From Burkholderiaceae bacterium (GTDB lineage: Bacteria > Pseudomonadota > Gammaproteobacteria > Burkholderiales > Burkholderiaceae_B), in the NCBI GenBank assembly GCA_030728985.1, contig JANQYI010000009.1, forward strand, positions 124,001 to 188,000: a DNA stretch of 64,000 bases, in the 5' to 3' direction. Within the stretch, counting starts at the first letter, position 1; the number at the start of each line of letters is the position of its first letter. The position numbers and the translations under genes are program-made. Of this stretch, positions 17,672-27,321 are shown in pieces. The notes under the pieces were generated by a model. That model saw only the letters and a program-made list of their open reading frames with translations. It was not told the DNA's origin and ran no database searches.

Positions 17672-18547
17672 ATGACGCATTCTATAAAAGTCAGACTAGC
17701 TCGCCCGGACATCTTGCTCGCACCAGGTGTCTATGACGCCCTTTCGGCCGCGCTCGCCGAAGAGGCGGGTTTTGAAGCCCTCTACCTTTCCGGTGCGTCG
17801 ATTGCCTACACTGCACTTGGGCGCTCGGACATTGGCTTGACCACGTTCACAGAAGTCAACGAACGTATCGCGCAACTGAGGGATCGCGTTCAAGTGCCTC
17901 TCATCGTCGACGCCGATACGGGTTTTGGCAACGCGCTGAACACGGAACGTACGGTCCGAGGCTTTGAACGCAGCGGTGCCAATATCATTCAACTTGAAGA
18001 TCAGTCCTTTCCAAAGCGTTGCGGTCATCTCGAAGGTAAGTCTCTGGTTTCGACAGCGGAGATGGTCGGCAAAATCTGTGCGGCGACGGCGTCACGTCAC
18101 TCAGCAGATACGCTGATCATGGCGCGTACGGATGCTGTCGCAGTCGAAGGATTCGAAGCGGCTCTGGAGCGCGCGGAACACTATCTTGAGGCGGGCGCCG
18201 ATATCTTGTTTATCGAGGCCGTCCGCAGTGATGAGCAGATGCAAATCGTGAACACACGTTTTGCAGGACGTGTCCCCTTGCTCGCTAATATGGTCGAGGG
18301 TGGTAAGACACCCGTTAAATCCGCCGAGGAGCTACAAGCACTTGGGTATTCGATCGCAATTTTTCCGGGCGGTACCGTACGTGCAGTCGCTCACCTGCTA
18401 CAACGTTATTACGCCAGCCTCAAGACAACCGGCAGCACACGCGCCTTTCAAGGTGCCATGCTTGATTTTGACGGCTTGAATGCGGTCATCGGCACACCCG
18501 AATTGCTCGCACGTGGCAAACGCTATGAAAACGGTCAAAAACCCTGA
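17672..18547 (+). CDS. Isocitrate lyase/PEP mutase superfamily lyase
   Basis: ICL/PEPM superfamily alpha/beta barrel of 291 aa, the size of oxaloacetate decarboxylase, methylisocitrate lyase or dimethylmalate lyase. It has the Mg-binding DADTGFGN segment and the active-site loop KRCGH (KKCGH in isocitrate lyases), with 'IMARTDAVAVEGFEAALERA' downstream. The KRCGH loop and length favour a C-C lyase or 2-oxo acid decarboxylase over a PEP mutase. The substrate is not determinable from sequence alone. Confidence 0.85.
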   Translation: MTHSIKVRLARPDILLAPGVYDALSAALAEEAGFEALYLSGASIAYTALGRSDIGLTTFTEVNERIAQLRDRVQVPLIVDADTGFGNALNTERTVRGFERSGANIIQLEDQSFPKRCGHLEGKSLVSTAEMVGKICAATASRHSADTLIMARTDAVAVEGFEAALERAEHYLEAGADILFIEAVRSDEQMQIVNTRFAGRVPLLANMVEGGKTPVKSAEELQALGYSIAIFPGGTVRAVAHLLQRYYASLKTTGSTRAFQGAMLDFDGLNAVIGTPELLARGKRYENGQKP

Positions 18548-18595
18548 TTGCCAAAGAACATTTCATTCAAATAAAACAAAACATAGGACATCGCC

Positions 18596-19660
18596 ATGAA
18601 GACTTATCGTATCGCCGCAATTCCAGGGGATGGCATTGGCAAAGAAGTGATCCCCGAGGGTCAAAAAGTGCTTCAAGCTATCGCTGCAAAAGAGCAATCA
18701 CTCAAATTTGAGTTTGAGAGTTTTGACTGGGGGGGTGACTACTATCGTCTACATGGCGTGATGATGCCTGAGGATGGCCTGGATGCGCTGCGCGATAAAG
18801 ACGCGATTTTGTTTGGCTCGGCGGGTGACCCGCATATCCCGGATCACATCACGCTCTGGGGCTTACGTCTGAAAATTTGTCAGGGTTTCGACCAATACGC
18901 AAACGTGCGTCCAACACGCATCCTGCCCGGTATCGATGCCCCGCTCAAGCGCTGCACGCCCGCCCAACTCGACTGGGTGATTGTGCGCGAAAACTCAGAA
19001 GGCGAATACTCCGGCGTAGGCGGTCGCGCCCACCAAGGTCACCCCATTGAGGTCGCCACCGATGTGAGCATGATGACCCGTGCGGGCGTCGAGCGCATCA
19101 TGCGCTATGCCTTCAAGCTCGCGCAAGCGCGGCCACGTAAGCTGTTGACGGTTGTGACAAAATCTAACGCGCAGCGTCACGCCATGGTGATGTGGGATGA
19201 AATCGCGGTTCAAATCAGCAAAGAATTCCCGGATGTAAAGTGGGATAAAGAGTTGGTCGATGCGGCGACCGCTCGCATGGTCAACCGCCCTGCTACACTC
19301 GATACGATTGTCGCGACGAACCTGCACGCTGATATTTTGAGTGACTTAGCTGCGGCGTTGGCTGGCAGTCTTGGCATCGCCCCGACCGGCAACATCGATC
19401 CCGAGCGCCGCTATCCCTCGATGTTTGAACCGATCCATGGCTCAGCGTTCGACATCATGGGCAAAGGCTTGGCCAACCCGATCGGTACGTTCTGGTCTGT
19501 CGTGATGATGCTGGAGCACTTGGGCGAACAAGCGGCTGCGGACCGCTTGATGAAAGCCATTGAAGCCGTCACCGCCAACCCTCGCCTGCACACGCGTGAT
19601 CTGGGTGGTTTAGCCACCACAGCGCAAGTGACTGCTGCAATTTGCGATCAATTGAGTTGA
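18596..19660 (+). CDS. Tartrate/D-malate/isopropylmalate-type dehydrogenase
   Basis: Beta-decarboxylating dehydrogenase family, 354 aa, closest in appearance to tartrate dehydrogenase/decarboxylase (TtuC) and D-malate dehydrogenase. It has the N-terminal AAIPGDGIGKEVIPEG, the substrate-binding VRENSEGEYSGVGGR segment, the NAD-site GSAFDIMGKGLANPIG and the 'TNLHADILSDLAAALAGSLG' metal/substrate block. It oxidises 2-hydroxy dicarboxylates with NAD+ and Mn2+ or Mg2+. It lies 7 nt upstream of the CoA-transferase. Confidence 0.85.
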   Translation: MKTYRIAAIPGDGIGKEVIPEGQKVLQAIAAKEQSLKFEFESFDWGGDYYRLHGVMMPEDGLDALRDKDAILFGSAGDPHIPDHITLWGLRLKICQGFDQYANVRPTRILPGIDAPLKRCTPAQLDWVIVRENSEGEYSGVGGRAHQGHPIEVATDVSMMTRAGVERIMRYAFKLAQARPRKLLTVVTKSNAQRHAMVMWDEIAVQISKEFPDVKWDKELVDAATARMVNRPATLDTIVATNLHADILSDLAAALAGSLGIAPTGNIDPERRYPSMFEPIHGSAFDIMGKGLANPIGTFWSVVMMLEHLGEQAAADRLMKAIEAVTANPRLHTRDLGGLATTAQVTAAICDQLS

Positions 19661-19667
19661 TTGAGCT

Positions 19668-20834
19668 ATGACTGAGTCTACGCAGCAAGAAAATCCCCGA
19701 ACCGGCCCCTTCGCCGGTCTCGTGGTGATCGAATTAGGTAATAGCGTTGCCGCACCGTTCGCCGGTCAAATTCTCGGTGAACTCGGTGCCCGGGTCATCA
19801 AAATTGAAAAAGCTGATGGCGACGATGCCCGTCGCTGGGGACCTCCTTTCTGGGAAGGGTCTTCTCCTTTTTTTCAGGCACTGAATCGCAACAAAAAATC
19901 AGTAGTGTGTGATCTACGTGATCCGCAGCAAATCCAAGAGCTCAAACAATACATCTGCGATCATGCAGATATTGTGATCCAAAATTTGCGGCCTGGGCAC
20001 GTAGAAAAACTAGGCCTCGATGCCGACAGTCTTTTGGCTCAACAACCTCGGCTTATCTATTGCAATCTAGGCGCATTTGGCAAAGTAGGTCCGCTCAAGG
20101 ATCGCCCTGGCTACGACCCGCTGATGCAGGCGTTCGGTGGGATTATGAGCACGACAGGTGAGCCTGGTCGCCCTTCGGTTCGCGTGGGCGCCTCGATTGT
20201 TGACATGGGCACGGGCATGTGGGGCATCATCGGCATCCTGACTGCACTACTCGAGCGTCAACAATCAGGGGTCGGTAAAGTCATCGACGTCTCGCTCTAT
20301 GAAACCGCCACAACCTGGGTGTCCCTGCTCGCCGCGCAATATCTCTCAAACGGCGAGGTCGCGGCCAAACAAGGCTCTGGGGCCTCAGGTATTGTTCCCT
20401 ACAAAGGCTATATGACAAGCGATGGCGAGTTGGTCATCGCCGCGGGCAGCGATGCACTTTTCAAAGCGCTCTCCACAACCGTCGGCAAGCCCGAGTGGGC
20501 GGCCGACCCGCGCTTTATTGACAATCCCCGTCGCGTTGAAAATCAGGTGGAGCTCTACGCTATGATCGATGCTCTCATTGTCACCCAACCTACCGACTAT
20601 TGGGTCGAGCAACTCGAAGCCGCAGGCGTGCCCTGCGCACCCGTGAATAACCTTGCACAAATGGTCGCGCACCCACAAACCCAGGCACTCGGTTTGATGC
20701 AAGACGTCCCAGGGACTGGGATGCGCTTTATCGGTCTGCCGATTAGCTTTGACGGCGTCAGACCAAAACCTTACGCCGCACCGCCCAAACTCGGTGAACA
20801 CTCTGCATTGATCTCCAAAAGGAACGCAACATGA
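19668..20834 (+). CDS. CaiB/BaiF (family III) CoA-transferase
   Basis: Family III CoA-transferase, 388 aa, moving CoA between acyl groups via an enzyme-bound aspartyl anhydride. The presumed catalytic Asp sits in RPGYDPLMQAFGG. The start 'PFAGLVVIELGNSVAAPFAG' and 'SVDMGTG'-like (ASIVDMGTGMWGI) segments are typical. It activates the cluster's acid substrate as a CoA thioester for the hydratase and dehydrogenase that follow. Its stop overlaps the enoyl-CoA hydratase ATG by 4 nt. Confidence 0.9.
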   Translation: MTESTQQENPRTGPFAGLVVIELGNSVAAPFAGQILGELGARVIKIEKADGDDARRWGPPFWEGSSPFFQALNRNKKSVVCDLRDPQQIQELKQYICDHADIVIQNLRPGHVEKLGLDADSLLAQQPRLIYCNLGAFGKVGPLKDRPGYDPLMQAFGGIMSTTGEPGRPSVRVGASIVDMGTGMWGIIGILTALLERQQSGVGKVIDVSLYETATTWVSLLAAQYLSNGEVAAKQGSGASGIVPYKGYMTSDGELVIAAGSDALFKALSTTVGKPEWAADPRFIDNPRRVENQVELYAMIDALIVTQPTDYWVEQLEAAGVPCAPVNNLAQMVAHPQTQALGLMQDVPGTGMRFIGLPISFDGVRPKPYAAPPKLGEHSALISKRNAT

Positions 20835-21631
20835 GTACTTTTCCCACTTACGAAACCATTGCCACAGAGATGGTGAGCACCCATGTGCTCAAGGTCACCC
20901 TCAACCGCCCACAAGTCGGCAACGCAATCAACACCCAAACCGGTCACGATTTGCTGGATCTCTGGAATCGGCTGACAGCCGATGCCGGCGAAGTGCGTTG
21001 CATCGTGCTGACGGGTGCGGGCGAAAAGATTTTCTGTGCCGGTGGCGATCTTAAAGAGCGCAATGGCATGACCAAGCGTCAATGGACACTGCAGCACGAG
21101 CTATTTGAGCGCATGTACTGGACGCTTGTGGATCTGCCTGTCCCCGTCATTGCGGCGGTCAACGGTCATGCGTATGCAGGCGGCCTAGAAATGGCACTTT
21201 CCTGTGACTTTATTTATGCCAGCCATGCCGCACGCTTTGCCTTGACCGAGGTCACGCTCGGCATCATGCCAGGCGCTGGTGGCACACAAAACTTGCCACG
21301 CGCGATTGGCGAGCGTCGCGCCAAAGAAATTTTAATGACGGGCAAGCCCTTTAGCGCGCAACAAGCGAGTGACTATGGTTTGATCAATGCCATCCTAGAA
21401 CCCAGTGAAGTCTTGGCCAAGGCGATCGAAACAGCCGAGGTGATTGCGGCTAATGCCCCACTTTCTGTCCGCCAAATCAAGAAATCTGTGCGTTATGGCG
21501 GTCAAATGGAGTTACGTACTGCTTTTCGCTTTGAAATCGAGGCGTATAACCATCTCATCGACACCGAAGACCGCATGGAAGGTGTCGCGGCATTTAACGA
21601 AAAGCGTAAAGCGAATTTCAAAGGCTGTTAA
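20831..21631 (+). CDS. Enoyl-CoA hydratase/isomerase (crotonase family)
   Basis: Crotonase-family enzyme, 266 aa. Both glutamates used by classical hydratases appear to be present (LTEVTLGIMPGAGGTQ and RRAKEILMTG), as is the oxyanion-hole segment VNGHAYAGGLEMAL. Addition of water to a 2-enoyl-CoA is the likely reaction. It is translationally coupled to the CoA-transferase and 12 nt ahead of the acyl-CoA dehydrogenase, forming a short beta-oxidation-like module. Confidence 0.9.
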   Translation: MSTFPTYETIATEMVSTHVLKVTLNRPQVGNAINTQTGHDLLDLWNRLTADAGEVRCIVLTGAGEKIFCAGGDLKERNGMTKRQWTLQHELFERMYWTLVDLPVPVIAAVNGHAYAGGLEMALSCDFIYASHAARFALTEVTLGIMPGAGGTQNLPRAIGERRAKEILMTGKPFSAQQASDYGLINAILEPSEVLAKAIETAEVIAANAPLSVRQIKKSVRYGGQMELRTAFRFEIEAYNHLIDTEDRMEGVAAFNEKRKANFKGC

Positions 21632-21643
21632 GCGGAGCATCAC

Positions 21644-22828
21644 ATGGCAAATCCAAAACAAAATATCACCATCGAAACAGGTGAGGACTATCCTGAAATC
21701 CGCGAAGGCGTCAAACGTGTCTGTGCGGACTTTCCCGGCTCATATTGGCGTGGCCTTGAGGAAAACTTAGACTACCCGACGGAATTCGTGCAGGCCTTGA
21801 CGGCCTCAGGCTATCTGGGTGCGCTGATCCCCGAAGAGTATGGCGGCAGCGGTATGCCCCTGCGCGCAGCAGCGGTCATCCTCGAAACGATTCATTCATC
21901 GGGCTGCAACGCAGGTGCCTGCCATGCGCAGATGTACACCATGGGTACGGTCTTGCGACACGGCAGCGACGCGCAAAAGAAGAAATATCTCCCCGACATC
22001 GCCTCCGGCAAGGTGCGTCTGCAAGCATTTGGCGTGACCGAGCCCACCTCGGGCACGGACACCACCAAGCTCAAAACACGCGCCGAGCGCCAAGGAGACC
22101 ATTACGTCATTAACGGTCAAAAAGTCTGGACCTCGCGTGCTTTGCATTCTGATTTGATGTTGTTGCTGGCACGCACAACGCCGATTGATCAGTGCAAGAA
22201 AAAGAGCGAAGGCTTGTCCGTGTTTTTACTCGATATCCGCGATGGTCTGGGCAAAGGGCTTGACATTCGCCCACTCAAAGCCATGGTCAATCACCATGCG
22301 ACTGAAGTATTTTTTGACAATCTGAAAATTCCTGCAGACAACTTGATCGGCGAGGAAGGCAAAGGCTTTAAGTACATTCTTGACGGCTTGAACGCTGAAC
22401 GTATTTTGGTGTCAGCCGAAGCGATTGGCGATGCACGCTGGTTTGCGAAAACGGCAGTCGCCTATGTGAGCGAGCGTCGCGTCTTTGACCGCCCGATCGG
22501 TCAAAACCAGGCCGTTCAGTTTCCGATCGCGCGTGCACACGCGGAGACAGAAGCCGCTGACTTGGTGTTGCGCCGCGCTGCTGCGCTATTTGATGCGGGT
22601 CTACCTTGCGGGGATGAGGCCAATATGGGTAAGTTGCTGGCCTCTGATGCCACTTGGCACGCGGCCGAAGCTTGTCTGCAAAGCCATGGCGGTTTTGGCT
22701 ATGCCAAGGAATACGATGTTGAGCGCAAGTGGCGAGAAACCCGCTTGTTCCAGATCGCGCCGATTTCAACCAATCTGGTGTTGTCCTACATTGGCGAACA
22801 CATGATGGGCATGCCACGCTCGTTTTAA
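21644..22828 (+). CDS. Acyl-CoA dehydrogenase
   Basis: FAD-dependent acyl-CoA dehydrogenase, 394 aa, with 'FGVTEPTSGTDTTKLKT' (flavin/acyl site) and 'SHGGFGYAKEYDVERKWRE'. At the position of the MCAD catalytic Glu376 (the IYEGT motif) this protein reads QIAPIST, so that base is absent. A Glu in GLNAERILVSAEAIG aligns by eye with the base used by isovaleryl-CoA and long-chain enzymes. A branched or otherwise non-linear substrate is therefore plausible. Confidence 0.9.
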   Translation: MANPKQNITIETGEDYPEIREGVKRVCADFPGSYWRGLEENLDYPTEFVQALTASGYLGALIPEEYGGSGMPLRAAAVILETIHSSGCNAGACHAQMYTMGTVLRHGSDAQKKKYLPDIASGKVRLQAFGVTEPTSGTDTTKLKTRAERQGDHYVINGQKVWTSRALHSDLMLLLARTTPIDQCKKKSEGLSVFLLDIRDGLGKGLDIRPLKAMVNHHATEVFFDNLKIPADNLIGEEGKGFKYILDGLNAERILVSAEAIGDARWFAKTAVAYVSERRVFDRPIGQNQAVQFPIARAHAETEAADLVLRRAAALFDAGLPCGDEANMGKLLASDATWHAAEACLQSHGGFGYAKEYDVERKWRETRLFQIAPISTNLVLSYIGEHMMGMPRSF

Positions 22829-22862
22829 ACACTCAAAATAAAATTGTGCGGGAGACAAAAAT

Positions 22863-24236
22863 ATGACTATAGGATTAACCCAAGCACTTGCTGAGTTTGT
22901 GGCAAAGCCGACCTTCGGCGGCCAAGAACAAGCGGCCTATGCCGTTGCTAAAACTGGTTTTATCGACACGATTGCCACCATGATGGCCGGCCATCGCGAG
23001 CCCGTGGTTGACGTTGTACGACAGTTTTTCGCCCAAACCACGACGCCGGCCGAGTCACCCGTACCGTTTTTAGGTACGCTGCATCCCGCGGCGCAAGCGG
23101 CCTTTATCAATGCGGTCGCAGGACACGCCTTGGACTATGACGATGTCGCGATTTCTGGGCATCCCAGCACTGTGCTAGTCCCTGCTATTTTGGCCGAAGG
23201 TCACAAGCTCAACCGCTCTGGCCTGGACGCTGTACGCGCCTACATCGTGGGCTACGAAGTCTGGGCCGAGCTTGTGAGCCGCGAACCTGAGCAGTATCAC
23301 CTCAAAGGTTGGCATCCGACTGGTGTGTTTGGTGCCGTAGGTGCAGCTGCTGCTGTGGCTTACCTCAACAAGCTATCTGTAGATGAAGCGCGTCAAGCGC
23401 TGGCCATCTCCGCGAGTCTTGCGAGCGGTTTGGTCGCGAACTTTGGCACCATGACCAAACCCTTTCACGCAGGTCGTGCGGCCTCGCACGGTATTGATGC
23501 GGTGCGCTTGTCTCAACTAGGCATGACCTCGGCACCCGATGTGTTTGAACATCCTGCTGGCTATTTGTTTGCGCTTTCTTTGTCCGGCCGCGCGGACCTC
23601 AAGCGTCCCGCTGATACTTTGGGCAAGACTTTGCGGATTTTGGATAGTGGCTTGTCAATCAAACGTTATCCGGTCTGCTACTCCAGTCACCGCAGCATCG
23701 ATGGCGTATTGGCAATTGTGGAACGTGAAAACCTCAAGGCCGAGGACATTAGTAAGGTCCATTTGACGATGGGTCCCGCGCAAGCCTCAATGTTGCGTAA
23801 CAAACATCCCGTGACAGGGCTTGAGGCCAAGTTTAGTGCCCAGTTTGCAGTGGCCTCCGCCGTGGTGGCACGCCAGGTCGGTTTATCCCAATTGACAGAC
23901 GCGTTTGCCACACGCCCCGATGTTTCAGAGCTATACGGCAAGGTGAGTGTGACGACGGTAAACACGGTGTGTCCGTTAGAGCCTGCCTTTGCATTGACAG
24001 ACCGCGTTGTCATCGAAACAAAGAATGGAAAAACGTTTGACTCAGGTGAAATTCGTTTCCCTCTGGGTAATGCAAAAAACCCCATTGATGCCGCCGGTTT
24101 AAAGGCAAAATTTATGGATTGCGTCGCGACGGGCAAAGCCGAAAATCCGGCGATGCATGGCGCAGATGCCGGCCTCTATGACCGCATCGCGGGCCTAGAG
24201 AATCTCCCTAGCGTGCAAAGTCTATTTGGCAAATAG
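22863..24236 (+). CDS. MmgE/PrpD family protein (second copy)
   Basis: Second MmgE/PrpD-fold protein of the window, 457 aa, at the end of the catabolic operon. It has 'AVAGHALDYDDVAISGHPS', 'KGWHPTGVFGAVGAAAAVA' and 'KRYPVCYSSHRSIDGVLA', all family landmarks. By eye it differs substantially from the copy at 12791, so the pair is unlikely to be a recent duplication. A dehydratase, decarboxylase or epimerase step on a substituted carboxylic acid is inferred. Confidence 0.88.
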   Translation: MTIGLTQALAEFVAKPTFGGQEQAAYAVAKTGFIDTIATMMAGHREPVVDVVRQFFAQTTTPAESPVPFLGTLHPAAQAAFINAVAGHALDYDDVAISGHPSTVLVPAILAEGHKLNRSGLDAVRAYIVGYEVWAELVSREPEQYHLKGWHPTGVFGAVGAAAAVAYLNKLSVDEARQALAISASLASGLVANFGTMTKPFHAGRAASHGIDAVRLSQLGMTSAPDVFEHPAGYLFALSLSGRADLKRPADTLGKTLRILDSGLSIKRYPVCYSSHRSIDGVLAIVERENLKAEDISKVHLTMGPAQASMLRNKHPVTGLEAKFSAQFAVASAVVARQVGLSQLTDAFATRPDVSELYGKVSVTTVNTVCPLEPAFALTDRVVIETKNGKTFDSGEIRFPLGNAKNPIDAAGLKAKFMDCVATGKAENPAMHGADAGLYDRIAGLENLPSVQSLFGK

Positions 24237-24272
24237 TCCTGCAGGCGCCGATGCTGTAGTCCACGGAGCGAA

Positions 24273-25841
24273 ATGAGTCAAAGCGTCGTGTGGTTTAAAA
24301 AGGACTTGCGCGTCCATGATCACGCTGCATTGACTGCCGCTGTCAAACGGGGGCGTGTCTGTTGTCTTTACATCATCGAGCCGAGTCTCTGGCGCAGTCC
24401 CGATGCCTCGACGCAGCACTACGAATTTACGCTTGAAAGTCTTCGCGATCTCTATGTCGCGATTAAAAAACTCGGTGGACAATTACACGTTGTCACCGGC
24501 GAGGCCCTTGACGCCTTGCAGCGTCTGCATGCACTGATGCCGTTTGATGCGCTGTTTTCACATCAAGAAACAGGAAATGCGCTCAGTTATACGCGGGATA
24601 TTGCCGTCGGCAAATGGTGCCGTCAACAAGGCATTAGCTGGCATGAACCGATCCAGTTTGGCGTAGTGCGACGACTACACAACCGCAATCTCTGGCAAGC
24701 CTCCTGGGAAGAGCACATGCAGCGAGACTGCCTCCCTGCCCCCACACAGATTGATGCGCTACCCTTGCCTTGGACTGAGCCACGCCCACCCAGTGCAGCG
24801 GAGCTGGGTATTGACCCACTGAATCCCCCTCGTCGACAAAAAGGGGGTCGCAAGCTTGGTCTAGACGTTCTCAATGATTTTCTGGAAATCCGAAGTGAGC
24901 AGTATCGGGGGGGTATTTCATCGCCGTTGTCGGCGCCGACAGCATGCTCCCGGATCTCACCCTATTTTACCTATGGGTGCCTGAGCATGCGCGAAGTCGT
25001 GCATGCCATGGTTGAAGTCATGGACCGCGAAAGCTCAAGAGAGAGCCGTAAATCGAAAGGGTTACGCGCGCTCATGAGCCGGCTCTACTGGCACTGTCAC
25101 TTTATTCAGAAACTCGAGTCTGAACCAGAGCTTGAATATCAAAACGTCCACCGTGGCTACGATGGTCTGCGTGAAGAGGACTGGAACGAGGCCCATTTTG
25201 CCGCGCTGAGCGAGGAACGCACAGGCTGGCCTCTGGTGGACGCCTGCGTGCTGATGCTCAAAGACACGGGTTGGATTAATTTTCGGATGAGGGCGATGAT
25301 TGTCTCGACCGCGGCTTACCCACTCTGGCTGCACTGGCGCGGAGTCGGTCAATGGCTGGCCAGACATTTTCTCGACTACGAGCCTGGTATCCACTGGAGT
25401 CAGATGCAGATGCAAGCGGGCACAACCGGCATCAATATTCCGCGCATCTACAATCCCATCAAACAGGCGCGCGACCATGATCCAAAGGGCGTCTTTGTCA
25501 GGCGTTGGATTCCAGCACTCAGGCAGGTCCCTGACACCTGGTTATTCGAGCCCTGGCACTTGACGCCCGAGATGCAACAACAGTTTGGTATCCAAGCGGA
25601 TCACAGACTTCCGATGCCTGTCGTGGATCTTGAGGCTGCCACACGCGAGTCTAAGCGCCGCCTGTACGATAGACGCAGTGACGCGGACGTCAAAGCGGGA
25701 AAAAAAGCGATTATTGAAAAACACGCCTCGCGCAAACGTTCGGATCGTGTCCAGACCGTAAGCCGACGCCGCAGCAACATCCAAGCACACACACAAACTC
25801 AAGCGCCACCACCCACGCAGCATGCTTTGGATTTTTCATGA
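24273..25841 (+). CDS. Cryptochrome/photolyase family protein (class I-like, FAD-binding)
   Basis: 522-aa photolyase/cryptochrome: N-terminal Rossmann antenna domain ([17 protein letters not shown]) and C-terminal helical FAD domain with '[20 protein letters not shown]', '[18 protein letters not shown]' and '[19 protein letters not shown]'. It differs from classical CPD photolyases (usually TRFRMRAM and G.NTLRIYNP) and has a basic, low-complexity C-terminal tail of about 60 residues. GGAG precedes the ATG. It leads four coupled genes, and its stop overlaps the DUF2256 start. Repair versus photoreceptor function cannot be decided from sequence. Confidence 0.88.
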   Translation: MSQSVVWFKKDLRVHDHAALTAAVKRGRVCCLYIIEPSLWRSPDASTQHYEFTLESLRDLYVAIKKLGGQLHVVTGEALDALQRLHALMPFDALFSHQETGNALSYTRDIAVGKWCRQQGISWHEPIQFGVVRRLHNRNLWQASWEEHMQRDCLPAPTQIDALPLPWTEPRPPSAAELGIDPLNPPRRQKGGRKLGLDVLNDFLEIRSEQYRGGISSPLSAPTACSRISPYFTYGCLSMREVVHAMVEVMDRESSRESRKSKGLRALMSRLYWHCHFIQKLESEPELEYQNVHRGYDGLREEDWNEAHFAALSEERTGWPLVDACVLMLKDTGWINFRMRAMIVSTAAYPLWLHWRGVGQWLARHFLDYEPGIHWSQMQMQAGTTGINIPRIYNPIKQARDHDPKGVFVRRWIPALRQVPDTWLFEPWHLTPEMQQQFGIQADHRLPMPVVDLEAATRESKRRLYDRRSDADVKAGKKAIIEKHASRKRSDRVQTVSRRRSNIQAHTQTQAPPPTQHALDFS

Positions 25842-26020
25842 CAACACCCTCGCCCATGCGTGGACGTAAAAAGGCAGACCTTCCGAGCAAAGTCTGTCAG
25901 CGTTGCATGCGTCCATTTACTTGGAGAAAAAAATGGGAGCGCGACTGGGAGAATGTGAAATTTTGCTCTGATCGCTGCAGGACATCCTCAGGATCTACCC
26001 ATTCTGGAGCCTCCAAGTGA
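25838..26020 (+). CDS. DUF2256 domain zinc-ribbon-like protein
   Basis: Small 60-aa DUF2256 protein with two Cys pairs (VCQRCMRPF and KFCSDRCR) separated by a basic/aromatic segment ([13 protein letters not shown]), which suggests zinc binding. DUF2256 genes commonly neighbour cryptochromes. Here it overlaps the preceding photolyase stop (ATGA) and the following DASH start (GTGA), so it is translated within the photolyase operon. Its function is unknown. Confidence 0.88.
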   Translation: MTTPSPMRGRKKADLPSKVCQRCMRPFTWRKKWERDWENVKFCSDRCRTSSGSTHSGASK

Positions 26021-27321
26021 GCACCTTGATTTATTGGTTTCGAAATGATCTTAGACTGCAAGACTCGCCTGCGCTGAGTAAAGCCTGTCGCGAGGCGACA
26101 CAGCTGATCCCCGTCTATGTTCTCGCGCCAGAGGAGACCTCAACACGCTGGGGTTTTGCGCGCGAAAGTCACCAGCGCAAACGGCATTTAACCGAGTCAC
26201 TTATCGCACTCGATACACAATGTCGAGAATTAGGGAGTCGTCTGCTTGTGTTGCAAGGCGATGCCTCAACGACACTCTCTGCACTGGTTCAGTTCACCCA
26301 AGCGCAAGGCATTATTTGTGAGCAAATCGCGGCTCCTGAAGAGCAAGCCGAAGTCGAGCGACTGAGAGCGCAAGGTATCAAGGTCCAGTGCGTGTGGCAG
26401 TCCACCATGCTCGAACTTACGACACTGCCCTTTACGCCACAGCACATGCCGGACGTGTTTACGCAGTTTAGGCAAAAGCTTGAAGCCAAAGGGCTGCGTG
26501 CCCGGCAGACTGTATCGAAACCTGCACAACTACCTGGTCTGGCTTCGAATCTAGAGATTGAAAGCGTCAGCTTGAGGCAGCGGCTTGAGCATCTGGGTTC
26601 GAGTTCAGAGGCAAACGGCCAGTCGCGCGCAGGGACAGCCCAAGGCCTTCAACACTTGGATCATTACTTCGCAGACGAACTCCCCCACACCTATAAGCAA
26701 ACCCGCAATCAGCTCTCTGGCGCAGACTACTCGACACGCTTTTCAACATGGCTGGCGACCGGCGCACTCTCGGCACCCATGATTGTTGAGCGACTCACGC
26801 AGTACGAAGCCAGCCGGGGTGCCAACGAGGGTACCTACTGGATCTGGTTTGAACTGGTTTGGCGGGATTATTTCCGTTTCTTGCATCTGAAATACGGTCG
26901 TGCGCTTTACTTTCGCGAAGGACTACGCAAGCCCGATCCAGGCAGTGAAGTACCAAGTCTTGCCGAGCCCACCAGTGGCATCGCGCTCAAACTCTTTGAG
27001 CAATGGACGCAAGGCAGAACAAAAAATGCGCTCGTCAATGCGGGAATGAACGAACTCGCTGCAACAGGAAAAATGTCCAATCGCATGCGTCAGATTGTCG
27101 CAAGCTATTTGATTTACGACTTAAGAATCGACTGGAGAGCCGGGGCGGCTTGGTTTGAGTCACAACTCTTGGATTACGACGTCTACAGCAATCAGGGCAA
27201 CTGGCTGTATATCGCAGGCTTGGGGACGGATCCGAGAGGCGGTCGACGCATGAATTTGGACAAACAAGCGCTGGAACATGACCCCCAGGGGCTTTATCGC
27301 AAACAATGGGCACAGACATGA
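26017..27321 (+). CDS. DASH-family cryptochrome
   Basis: Cryptochrome-DASH, 434 aa: antenna domain ([19 protein letters not shown]) and FAD domain with the DASH pattern '[18 protein letters not shown]', '[18 protein letters not shown]' and '[19 protein letters not shown]'. Family members bind MTHF plus FAD and repair CPDs in single-stranded DNA. It starts with GTG in a GTGA overlap with DUF2256, and its TGA overlaps the next gene's ATG. Confidence 0.92.
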   Translation: MSTLIYWFRNDLRLQDSPALSKACREATQLIPVYVLAPEETSTRWGFARESHQRKRHLTESLIALDTQCRELGSRLLVLQGDASTTLSALVQFTQAQGIICEQIAAPEEQAEVERLRAQGIKVQCVWQSTMLELTTLPFTPQHMPDVFTQFRQKLEAKGLRARQTVSKPAQLPGLASNLEIESVSLRQRLEHLGSSSEANGQSRAGTAQGLQHLDHYFADELPHTYKQTRNQLSGADYSTRFSTWLATGALSAPMIVERLTQYEASRGANEGTYWIWFELVWRDYFRFLHLKYGRALYFREGLRKPDPGSEVPSLAEPTSGIALKLFEQWTQGRTKNALVNAGMNELAATGKMSNRMRQIVASYLIYDLRIDWRAGAAWFESQLLDYDVYSNQGNWLYIAGLGTDPRGGRRMNLDKQALEHDPQGLYRKQWAQT

